A stretch of 63,199 nucleotides of DNA from an uncultured Bacteroidales bacterium. GTDB lineage: Bacteria > Bacteroidota > Bacteroidia > Bacteroidales > Marinilabiliaceae. The stretch spans positions 1 through 63,199 of the forward strand of contig CALYZD010000003.1 in assembly GCA_945607565.1 (NCBI GenBank), given 5' to 3'. A program made the position numbers and the translations under genes. Positions 50,504 to 58,120 of the stretch are shown here, in pieces. A model generated the notes under the pieces. The model worked only from the letters and a program-made list of their open reading frames with translations. It did not search any database and was not told the origin of the DNA. Numbering within the stretch: the first letter of the stretch is position 1; every line of letters starts with the position of its first letter.

Positions 50504-53500
50504 TCAGCGTGTCTGGCTCTTGGCGAACATCGAGGGCGAGCATCCGAAGTGCTTCTTGAAGCATTTGCTGAAGTAGAACTGGTCTTCGATGCCCACCTTC
50601 CACGACACCTCGGCCACCGTCAGGTCGCCCTGCCTGAGCAGGCGCGCGGCCATGTTCATGCGCATCATCTTGACGTATTCGCCCGGAGCGCATCCGGTGA
50701 CGGCGCGTATCTTCTTGTAGATCGACGAGCGGCTCATGTGCAGCTCGTCGGCCAGGTCCTCGAGCTTGAAGTCGGAGCGCGGCGCGTTCTGGCTGATGAT
50801 GCTGTTGAGCGTCTCGATGAACTCGGTGTTCGGGTTGCCGGCCTCGGCCTCGTCGCCGGCGGGGTGGTCGGCGAAGCGGCGGCGCAGCATGGCGCGCTGC
50901 TCGATGAGCTTGCCGATGCGCGAGAGCAGATATTTGAAGTCGAACGGCTTCATGATGTACTCGTCGGCGCCCGACTCCGAGCTTTCGAGGCGGAGCGAGT
51001 CGGACGGGTGGGCGGTGAGCAGGATGATGGGGATGTGGGCCGTCACGAAGTTGGCGCGGATGTGCTGCGTCAGCTCTATGCCGTCCATCTGCGGCATCTT
51101 GACGTCGCTCACTATCAGGTCGGGCGCCTGGTGCGATGCCGTCTCGAAGCCCTCCTTGCCGTCGGAGGCCAGCAGCACGCGGTATTGCGACGAGAGCTTG
51201 TCGCGCAGGAAGTTGCGGATGTCCTCGTTGTCGTCGATGACCAGCACGGTGTCGAGGTCCGAGTCGGCGTCGGCGGCGGCCTCGGGGGCGGCAAAGAGCG
51301 ACTGCTGCTCCACTATGTTGACGTCGGCGCAGTTGCTGTAGTCGGTCGGCAGCTCCACCGAGAACGTCGAGCCGCCGCCCGGAGCCTCGGCATAGAGCGC
51401 CCGGCCGTGGTGCGCCTCGGCAAACTCCTTGACGAGCGAGAGCCCCACCCCGCTGCCGGCGGCCGAGAAGTTGACCTGCATGAAGCGCGCGAACAGGTTG
51501 GCCTGCTTCGACTTGGGGATACCGCAGCCGTTGTCGGTGACCGAAATCAGGCAATGGTCGTCGGGCGTGCGGCTGACGCTGACGACTATGCGGCCGCCCT
51601 CGGGCGTGAATTTGAAGGCGTTCGAGATGTAGTTGTAGACAATCTTTTCGACCTTGCTGCGGTCGATGAGAATCTCCCAGCGCGTGTCGGGCGTCTCGAC
51701 GGCGAAGTCGATGCGCTTCTGCCGCGCAAGGTCGCTGAAGGTGTCGCAGATGTCCGACACGTAGCCGGATATGTTGGTGCGCTCAAGGTTGAGCGTCAGC
51801 ACTTTGTTCTGAATCTTGCGGAACTCGAGCAGCTGGTCAATCAGGCGCGAGAGGTGCTGCGTGTTGCGCACGAGGATGTCGATGTGGGCCTTGGCCTCGT
51901 CCGAGAGGCCGCGCGTCTCGTCGGTGAGCGACTGCACGGTGCCGCGGATGAGCGTGAGCGGCGTGCGGAACTCGTGCGATATGTTGGTGAAGAAGCGCAG
52001 CTTGTAGTCGGTCAGGGCGTGCTCCATGCGTATGTTGGTGCGCAGCGAGTTGACCTTGGTCACAATCATCAGCGACGCTCCCAGCAGCAGCAGGAAGACC
52101 AGCGCGTAGATCACCATGGCCAGCGTCGTCCGCCACCACGGCGGCCTGATGGTGACGCTGACCGACGTGGAGCGTTCGGGGCCGTCGACGGCGTTGCGGA
52201 CGCGGAAGGTGTAGGTGCCCGAGGGCAGCTTCTTGTAGGTGGCCACGTTGTCGGTCGAGGGGGTGCTCCAGTGCGTGTCGAAGCCCTCGAGGATGTAGCA
52301 GTATTTGTGCCGTGGCGAGTTGGTCAGGTTGAGCGATGCGAACGAGATGCTGAACGTGTTTTCGGCATAGCTCAGGCCGATGCTCGCGGCGCACGTCATC
52401 GACAGGCCGGCCGTGGGCGAGTCGGGCGCGTGGCAGTCCACCGCCGAGCCGTCCACCGTCAGCCGGGTCAGCACGGGCGCGGGCATCCGTTCGGGCTCAT
52501 ACATGTCTTCGGGGTCGAACTCCACTATGCCGTCGAGCGTGCCGAAGACGAGGTGGCCGTTGCTGCGGCGGATGCAGGCGTTCTCGCTGAAATAGTTGCC
52601 GTTGAAGCCCTCGTCGATGTCCACCTGGTCGATGACGAGCGTGCGCAGATTGAGCCGTGCGAGGCCGTTCTCGGTGCCGATCCAGATGGTCGAGTCGTCG
52701 GAGCAGAGCAGCGACGTGACGAGGTTGGAGTTGAGGCCCGAATGTGTGGTGAACTTGCTGATGGAGCCGCTGCCCGAGGCCGGCAGCATGTTGAGGCCGC
52801 CGCCGGCCGTGGCCAGCCAGATGCGGTGCGAGGCGTCCTCGCAGACGCTCTTGATGTCCTTGCAGCTCAGGCCGTCGACGTCGTCGGGGTCGTAGCTGTA
52901 GGCCACATAGTCGTCTGGGTCGGCAATCAGCCTGTCGGGGTCGAAGCGCAGCAGGCCGTCGTAGCTTGCTATCCAGATGTTGCCCTTGCTGTCCTGACTG
53001 ATGTTGCGCAGATACGAAAAGCTGCGGCTGTCGGCAAAGAAGTGTCTGAAGATGAAGCCGTCGGCCGAAGGCACCGCCAGGTCGAGCCCGCCGCCGAAGG
53101 TGGCTATCCAGATGCGGCCGCGGGTGTCGCACCGGATGGAGAAGACGTCGTTGTGGCAGAGCGAGTGGCGGTTGTCGGTCGAGCTCACGAAATGGGCGAG
53201 TTCCACAAAGCGTTCGGGGTCGTAGAGGTAGATGCCGCCGCCCTTGGTGCCTATCCAGAGGCGTCCTTCGGTGTCGGCGGCTATGGTGTAGGCGCTGAAC
53301 GACTTGCGGCTGTAGAGCAGGTGCTGCAGGGTGACGTCGTAGACGTAGAGGCTGCCGTTCTTGGTGCTGAGCCAGATGTTGCCGCGGGCGTCCTCGTAGA
53401 CCATCCTGACGTTGTTGACCACGCCGGCGCGCTCGGCCTGCTCGGGACGCAGGCGCGTGGCGCGGCTCTTCTGCGGCGAGATGCGCACTGCGCCGGCATA

Positions 53501-54721
53501 GTCGGAGCCGACCCAGATGTTGCCGTAGTCGTCTTCGGCCACCGACAGCAGATAGTCGCTCGAAAGGCCGTCGGGCGTGCCGTCGAAGCGGAAGGTCTCG
53601 CGCACGGTGCCGTCGGCGTCGCAGTGCACCAGGCCGCTGCCGTAGGTTGTCAGCCAGTAGCTTCCGCGCGAGTCGACGAACACGGTGTAGCGCTCGTTGT
53701 CGACCACGCTGGCGAAGTCCGAGGGCATCAGGCGCATGGCGTCGGGGCGGTCGGTGTCGGGGTTGTAGTGGTAGATCAGGCCCGAGTGGTCGTAGATCCA
53801 CACTCCGCCGCGATTGTCGGTTATGAAGTTGGCCTCGTTCTTTATCTGCCCGCCCCAGATGTCGTATTCGAAGCGGTCGGCAGCCACGTCGTAGGCCATC
53901 ATGCCGTGGGCGCGCGTGCCCACCAGCAGGTGCCGGCCGGCCGCGCAGCAGTCTATCAGACGCACGTCGGGCATGGCCTGCGCGGGTTCGAGCGGCACGT
54001 CGTTCCTGAGGTCGAAGCGGAAGAGGCGGTTGGTGTCGATGACGGTCATCAGCAGATAGCCGCCCTGCACGGCTATGCTGCGCAGGTTGGCCGGGCCGTT
54101 GTTCATGTCATATTTCTTGGCCTTGCCGTTGGCGCGCACGCGGGTCAGGGTGGTGCCGCACAGCCATAGGTTGCCGTTGCGGTCTTCGGCCAGGTCCAGA
54201 TATTTTTCCTTGCGGTCGTAGAAGACGGCCGTCGGGGCGCTGCGGCGGACGGTCTCGATGCAGGCGGCGCCGTTCTGCCCGTAGAGCATCAAGCTGCTGT
54301 CGGAGGCCATGTGGATTTCGGTGAAGGGCAGCTCGAGCACGTTGCCCTGCTGGTCGACCACGTCCACAAAGCTGTCGGTGAGCGGATTGTAGCAGCTGAA
54401 CGAGTTGTCGTATTTCTTTATCCAGAGGTATCCGGCCGGATCCTCGTCGATGCTCTTGATGCGGATGTCGCTGAGCGAATGGCGGTTGCCAAGCTGCGGG
54501 TGATAGACGGCGAAGTCGGTGCCGTCGTAGCGGTTGAGGCCGCCGAGGGTGGCGAACCACACGAAGCCGCGCCGGTCGATGCAGATGTCGCGCACGGTGT
54601 TCTGCGACAGGCCGTCGGCTGTGCTGATTTGGGTCATTTTGTATTCGGAACGGGCAGGCCGGGCACCGGCGGCTGGCAACAGACTGAGTGTCAGAAGTAG
54701 AAGAAAGACAGCTTTTTGCAT
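50504..54721 (-). CDS. hybrid two-component system regulator of the RG-I locus
   Basis: A 1405-aa one-protein signalling system. A signal peptide is followed by a periplasmic double propeller of Reg_prop repeats (about 25-730; DSKGNIWIASYDGLLRFDP type), a Y_Y_Y domain (790-855), one membrane helix (861-883), histidine kinase with H-box ISHEFRTPL (His about 915), ATPase motifs NYISNAFKFTPEGG, DNGCGIP and GSGVGLSLVKE, a receiver with LVIDDNED and phospho-Asp in VSDVKMPQMDG (about 1203), Lys in KPFDFK, and an AraC-type DNA-binding domain (1318-1400; LEDLADELHMSRSSIYKKI). It should sense an RG-I oligosaccharide in the periplasm and activate the flanking operons. Confidence 0.95.
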   Translation of the reverse strand: MQKAVFLLLLTLSLLPAAGARPARSEYKMTQISTADGLSQNTVRDICIDRRGFVWFATLGGLNRYDGTDFAVYHPQLGNRHSLSDIRIKSIDEDPAGYLWIKKYDNSFSCYNPLTDSFVDVVDQQGNVLELPFTEIHMASDSSLMLYGQNGAACIETVRRSAPTAVFYDRKEKYLDLAEDRNGNLWLCGTTLTRVRANGKAKKYDMNNGPANLRSIAVQGGYLLMTVIDTNRLFRFDLRNDVPLEPAQAMPDVRLIDCCAAGRHLLVGTRAHGMMAYDVAADRFEYDIWGGQIKNEANFITDNRGGVWIYDHSGLIYHYNPDTDRPDAMRLMPSDFASVVDNERYTVFVDSRGSYWLTTYGSGLVHCDADGTVRETFRFDGTPDGLSSDYLLSVAEDDYGNIWVGSDYAGAVRISPQKSRATRLRPEQAERAGVVNNVRMVYEDARGNIWLSTKNGSLYVYDVTLQHLLYSRKSFSAYTIAADTEGRLWIGTKGGGIYLYDPERFVELAHFVSSTDNRHSLCHNDVFSIRCDTRGRIWIATFGGGLDLAVPSADGFIFRHFFADSRSFSYLRNISQDSKGNIWIASYDGLLRFDPDRLIADPDDYVAYSYDPDDVDGLSCKDIKSVCEDASHRIWLATAGGGLNMLPASGSGSISKFTTHSGLNSNLVTSLLCSDDSTIWIGTENGLARLNLRTLVIDQVDIDEGFNGNYFSENACIRRSNGHLVFGTLDGIVEFDPEDMYEPERMPAPVLTRLTVDGSAVDCHAPDSPTAGLSMTCAASIGLSYAENTFSISFASLNLTNSPRHKYCYILEGFDTHWSTPSTDNVATYKKLPSGTYTFRVRNAVDGPERSTSVSVTIRPPWWRTTLAMVIYALVFLLLLGASLMIVTKVNSLRTNIRMEHALTDYKLRFFTNISHEFRTPLTLIRGTVQSLTDETRGLSDEAKAHIDILVRNTQHLSRLIDQLLEFRKIQNKVLTLNLERTNISGYVSDICDTFSDLARQKRIDFAVETPDTRWEILIDRSKVEKIVYNYISNAFKFTPEGGRIVVSVSRTPDDHCLISVTDNGCGIPKSKQANLFARFMQVNFSAAGSGVGLSLVKEFAEAHHGRALYAEAPGGGSTFSVELPTDYSNCADVNIVEQQSLFAAPEAAADADSDLDTVLVIDDNEDIRNFLRDKLSSQYRVLLASDGKEGFETASHQAPDLIVSDVKMPQMDGIELTQHIRANFVTAHIPIILLTAHPSDSLRLESSESGADEYIMKPFDFKYLLSRIGKLIEQRAMLRRRFADHPAGDEAEAGNPNTEFIETLNSIISQNAPRSDFKLEDLADELHMSRSSIYKKIRAVTGCAPGEYVKMMRMNMAARLLRQGDLTVAEVSWKVGIEDQFYFSKCFKKHFGCSPSMFAKSQTR

Positions 54722-54744
54722 CGTTAAATTAATGTATCAAATTG

Positions 54745-54752
54745 CAAAAATA
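54745..54752 (-). promoter_or_regulatory. -7 box upstream of the hybrid regulator
   Basis: Minus strand TATTTTTG, matching TAnnTTTG, 23 nt upstream of the ATG at 54721. No clear -33 element. Confidence 0.4.
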
Positions 54753-54787
54753 AATATATCGGCCGTATTTGGGCACCGCCCGGCCAT

Positions 54788-54820
54788 AAAAAAGCCCCGC
54801 ACCGGGCTATGGTGCGGGGC
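54788..54820 (-). terminator. intrinsic terminator after trxA
   Basis: Perfect 10-bp stem GCCCCGCACC (54794-54803) / GGTGCGGGGC (54811-54820); minus-strand reading is followed by six T. It lies 270 nt after the trxA stop. Confidence 0.88.
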
Positions 54821-54821
54821 A

Positions 54822-54879
54822 TGGAATCTAACAAATCCAAATAATCATTAACTCTTAATCAAAACAAACCTAAATTTCT
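54822..54879 (+). promoter_or_regulatory. SusC-type A-rich leader without an intact gene
   Basis: The plus strand is sharply AT-rich and C-poor compared with its surroundings (TCATTAACTCTTAATCAAAA, then CAAACCTAAATTTCTATG). This style of sequence typically leads into SusC/TonB-dependent receptor genes of Bacteroidales. It is followed at 54880 by an ATG whose frame stops after four codons. No active plus-strand gene follows before trxA. Confidence 0.4.
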
Positions 54880-54960
54880 ATGCGCTATTTATGAAAAGTA
54901 TTCGTTGCCGTCGTGTCTGTCGTCATCTTTCTGATAACGATGCAAATGTATGCGCTGCCA
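54880..54960 (+). pseudogene. possible relic of a SusC signal peptide
   Basis: From ATG 54880 the frame reads MRYL, a TGA stop, then KVFVAVVSVVIFLITMQM-YA. Reading the stop as Leu would give a perfect export signal (basic start, long hydrophobic core, small residues MYA at the cut). Beyond that no SusC homology is seen. The place, divergent from the hybrid regulator, is where susC usually lies in such loci. The remaining bases to trxA (54961-55090) show no gene. Confidence 0.35.
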
Positions 54961-55090
54961 CGAACCGGCGGAAAACTTTTAAACGAAACGACAGAAAATT
55001 GCGTCGAACGGCATCTTTGCCCTGTGCGACGCCGGCGAGGCCGTTCGTCAGGAGCAGCCTTGCGTTGGTTGAAGGCTCCGGGACGTTTGA

Positions 55091-55408
55091 CTAGATGATC
55101 GACTGCAGCTTGGACGCGATAATCGTCTTGGGCACGGCCCCCACTATGCGGTCCACCATCTTGCCGTCCTTGAAGAAGAGAATCGTCGGGATGCTGCGGA
55201 TGCCGTATTCGGTCGGGACGTCGCTGTTCGAGTCGATGTCCATCTTGCACACCAGCACGCGCCCGTCATATTCGTCCGACAGCTCGTGAACCAGCGGGGC
55301 TATCGACCTGCACGGACCGCACCATTCGGCCCAGAAATCCACAATCACCGGCTTGCTTTCGCCCAGCACAACTTCTTTGAAGTTTGCGTCATTTATTTCT
55401 ACTACCAT
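55091..55408 (-). CDS. trxA: thioredoxin
   Basis: A 105-aa thioredoxin with the active site AEWCGPCRS (Cys30, Cys33), the buried Asp in IVDFWAEW, and the cis-Pro loop [13 protein letters not shown]. It has no signal peptide, so it is the cytoplasmic disulfide reductant. It is separated from the helicase gene by 107 bp and followed at a distance by a strong terminator. Confidence 0.95.
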   Translation of the reverse strand: MVVEINDANFKEVVLGESKPVIVDFWAEWCGPCRSIAPLVHELSDEYDGRVLVCKMDIDSNSDVPTEYGIRSIPTILFFKDGKMVDRIVGAVPKTIIASKLQSII

Positions 55409-55515
55409 AGCTATTTTATTTGAGATTAGAACTTTATATAGGTCTTATACTTGGCTGCTTTTGCGATTACGATTATAGCAAATTCTATTTAAAAAAACTT
55501 AAAAAGACGCGAATC

Positions 55516-58014
55516 TTATCGTTTTTTTTGTTCCAACTCGCTTTTTCCGCTCCCGACCGCTCTTTTCAGCGCTCTGACAAAGCCTATTTCGTCGTAGCGG
55601 CAGGCGTTGCCGAGCTGCTGGCGGACCTCGGCCATCGTGGCTTCGGGCGGCAGACGGTCTATGGCGGCGCCGATGGCGGCTATGCGCTCGGCCGGCAGCA
55701 CGTCGGCGGGCTGCACGCGCCCTGCGGCCGCCAGGCGGCCCAGATGGCCCATTATGGTGCCTGGCGCCAGGCCTCGCTCGGCGGCCACGGCCTCGGCCGA
55801 CTTCAGCCTGACGAACGCTTCGAGCGTGACGTCGAGGGTCGACGGCTTGGGCGCGGCAGGCCTTTCGGGCTCGGCCGGCGCGGGCTCTGCGGACGGAGTG
55901 GCGCCGCTGTGGGCCCGATATTCGTTGACAATGCCCAGAATGTCGTTGGCATGGAGCTCCATAGTCCGCCGGCCTACCGACGGCATCTGCTGCAGCTCGC
56001 GGGGCGTGGCTGGCATGTGGTTGGCTATGGCTATCAGGGCTTTCTGGCTCAGCACGGCATAGGCCGGCACGCCGCGCGAGGCCGCCTTCTGCGCGCGCCA
56101 CTGCCGCAGGAGCTCGAAGAGCTGCGGCTGCTGTATGTCGGCGGGCATGGCCGCCTTGCCACCGCTGCGGCTGCCCGGCCGACTGTCGGGCGCCTGCGAG
56201 GCGAGGATGGCGTTGGCGCGCGCCTTGAGGTAGGTGGTCACCGCAAAGCCGTTGCGCTCCACATCGTCCATCACCATCCGCTTCACGTTCAGCTCGTCGG
56301 CAATGCCCTTGCGCAGGTCGCGCAACTGCCGGCCGAGGTCGCGGTTGTCGAGCTCGACGTCCATGAGCGGCTCCACGGGGCGGAGGCAGGCGTCGAGATG
56401 CTCGGCGAAATAGGCGGCGCCCTTGCGGATGCGCACAGCCAGCGCGACGTCGGCACTGATTGCGCTGCCCAGGCCGGCCTGCAGCTCCACGCGCGACACG
56501 AACTTGCGGGCCACGTCGGCCACCTCGGCGTCGAACAGACTAAGGCGCTCGGCCAGCGCGGCCACCGACTGCGGATAGGTGCGGTAGAGATGCTCCTCGA
56601 AGAACCTCATCAGCGTGTGCAGATGGCGGCCGAGCGTGCCGAAGTCGAAGAGCGAGCGCAGCTGCTCGAGGTAGAAGCCGGCCTTGAGGCGAGAGAGGCG
56701 CTCCTCGTCCACCGCGTTGGCCTCGGCCTGCCGCATGAACGCCGCTATCGACGTATCGGTGACGATGGACTGCGGGGTCAGGCGCGAACTGAGCACCATG
56801 CCTTCGAGCGACTTGCAGCGGCTCAGCGCCACGTAGACCTGCCCGTGCGCGAACGAGGCTTCGGCGTCGACAATGGCGCGCTCGAACGTCAGGCCCTGGC
56901 TCTTGTGGATGGTGATGGCCCACGCCGGCCGCAGCGGTATCTGCCCGAAGGTGCCCTCGACCTGCTCGGCTATGGCGTTGGTGGCGGGGTCGAGGACGTA
57001 TTTGCTATTGGTCCACTCCTCATATTCGAGCTCCACCGTCAGGCCGTCGGCACAGCGCACCTCGACCGACTCGTCGTGCATCGCGCTCACGAAGCCGAGC
57101 TTGCCGTTGTAGTATCCCTGCCCGTTTTTGAGGAACATGACCTGCGCGCCCTCCTTGAGCAGCAGGCTGCTGTCGGCCGGATAGGACGTCTCGGGGAAAT
57201 GCCCGCTGACCTTGCACCGATAGGTGCGCGCCGGGCCCGGGAGCAGGTCCATCTTGCGGCTGTTGAGCGCGTCGACGTTGCGGTTGTGGGTGGTCAGGCG
57301 GATGTAGCCCTCGCTGTCGGGCGGGTCGAAGTTGGGGACGTAGCGGCTGTTGAGCGCGTCGAGCACGGCGGCGTCGGCCGTGTGCTCGCGGATGCGGTTG
57401 AGCAGGTCGATGAAGGCCGAGTCGCTCTGGCGGTAGACGCGCCGCAGCTCGATGGTCACATAGTCGCTCTGGCGCAGGGCCTTGCTGCCGTAGAAGAAGA
57501 GCGTGTCGTAGTGCTGCGCCAGCAGTGCCGACTCGCTGTCGACGGTCACGGGCGCCAGCTGCTGCAGGTCGCCTATCATCAGCATCTGCACTCCGCCAAA
57601 CGGCCTGGAACTGTGCCTGATGCGCCTCAGCACGTAGTCGACGCAGTCGAGCAGGTCGGCGCGCACCATGCTTATCTCGTCGATCACGAGCAGGTCGAGC
57701 GTCTCGATGATGCGGCGCTTCTGGGCCGAGAAGCGGAAGAACTCGAGATTGCTGCCGGGCACGTAGGGCAGCAGCGGCAGCTGGAAGAACGAGTGGATGG
57801 TGCAGCCGCCGACGTTGATGGCCGCCACTCCCGTGGGAGCCAGCACCACCATGCGCTTGGGCGAGTGCTGCCTGAGCCGGTGCAGAAAGGTGGTCTTGCC
57901 CGTGCCGGCCTTGCCGGTCAGGAATATGTTGATGCCGGTCTGCTCCACACACTGCCAGGCCATTGCGGCCTCGGCGTTGTCGGCAGGGTCGTAGATGTTC
58001 GGATTGTCGCTCAT
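55516..58014 (-). CDS. PIF1/RecD-like helicase with HRDC and C-terminal helix-turn-helix domain
   Basis: An 832-aa superfamily 1 helicase. Walker A is FLTGKAGTGKTT (32-43), Walker B LLVIDEISMV, later motifs GDLQQLAPV, AWAITIHKSQGLTFERAIV and VYVALSRCKSLEG (UvrD/PIF1 C-terminal). An HRDC domain (about 605-680; FELLRQWRAQKA, MPATPRELQQMPSVG) and a C-terminal helix-turn-helix (about 700-830; TLEAFVRLKSAEAVAAERG) follow, an arrangement reminiscent of RecQ grafted on a PIF1 motor. The ATG at 58012-58014 (MSDNPNIYD) is preferred over one further upstream, which would place codons inside the secDF terminator. Likely roles are genome maintenance and replication-fork processing. Confidence 0.9.
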   Translation of the reverse strand: MSDNPNIYDPADNAEAAMAWQCVEQTGINIFLTGKAGTGKTTFLHRLRQHSPKRMVVLAPTGVAAINVGGCTIHSFFQLPLLPYVPGSNLEFFRFSAQKRRIIETLDLLVIDEISMVRADLLDCVDYVLRRIRHSSRPFGGVQMLMIGDLQQLAPVTVDSESALLAQHYDTLFFYGSKALRQSDYVTIELRRVYRQSDSAFIDLLNRIREHTADAAVLDALNSRYVPNFDPPDSEGYIRLTTHNRNVDALNSRKMDLLPGPARTYRCKVSGHFPETSYPADSSLLLKEGAQVMFLKNGQGYYNGKLGFVSAMHDESVEVRCADGLTVELEYEEWTNSKYVLDPATNAIAEQVEGTFGQIPLRPAWAITIHKSQGLTFERAIVDAEASFAHGQVYVALSRCKSLEGMVLSSRLTPQSIVTDTSIAAFMRQAEANAVDEERLSRLKAGFYLEQLRSLFDFGTLGRHLHTLMRFFEEHLYRTYPQSVAALAERLSLFDAEVADVARKFVSRVELQAGLGSAISADVALAVRIRKGAAYFAEHLDACLRPVEPLMDVELDNRDLGRQLRDLRKGIADELNVKRMVMDDVERNGFAVTTYLKARANAILASQAPDSRPGSRSGGKAAMPADIQQPQLFELLRQWRAQKAASRGVPAYAVLSQKALIAIANHMPATPRELQQMPSVGRRTMELHANDILGIVNEYRAHSGATPSAEPAPAEPERPAAPKPSTLDVTLEAFVRLKSAEAVAAERGLAPGTIMGHLGRLAAAGRVQPADVLPAERIAAIGAAIDRLPPEATMAEVRQQLGNACRYDEIGFVRALKRAVGSGKSELEQKKR

Positions 58015-58056
58015 TGATTCTTGGTTTTTGGGCCGATGAAGGGACGGCAATGTACC

Positions 58057-58092
58057 AAAAAAAGCCTTGCAGACAAGCGTCCGCAAGGCTTT
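58057..58092 (-). terminator. intrinsic terminator after secDF
   Basis: Perfect stem AAAGCCTTGC (58061-58070) / GCAAGGCTTT (58083-58092), followed on the minus strand by a run of T. It lies 28 nt after the secDF stop. Confidence 0.88.
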
Positions 58093-58120
58093 GAAGTCAG
58101 AATATCTCTAATTGCCGTTT

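Noticed and set aside
47186-54169. A 2327-codon open frame on the plus strand opposite the RG-I genes
   Set aside because: Its translation is low-complexity His/Ala/Val/Arg-rich with no motif. It is a by-product of GC-rich codon use in minus-strand genes that match known families over their full length.
54788-54820. Hairpin at 54794-54820 as an attenuator of a plus-strand susC transcript
   Set aside because: The T-run follows the stem only in minus-strand reading, so it is taken as the trxA terminator.
54891-55094. 67-aa plus-strand frame MKSIRCRRVC between the regulator and trxA
   Set aside because: Cys/Arg-rich with no homology; the other frame carries the signal-peptide-like sequence, so this frame is not treated as a gene.
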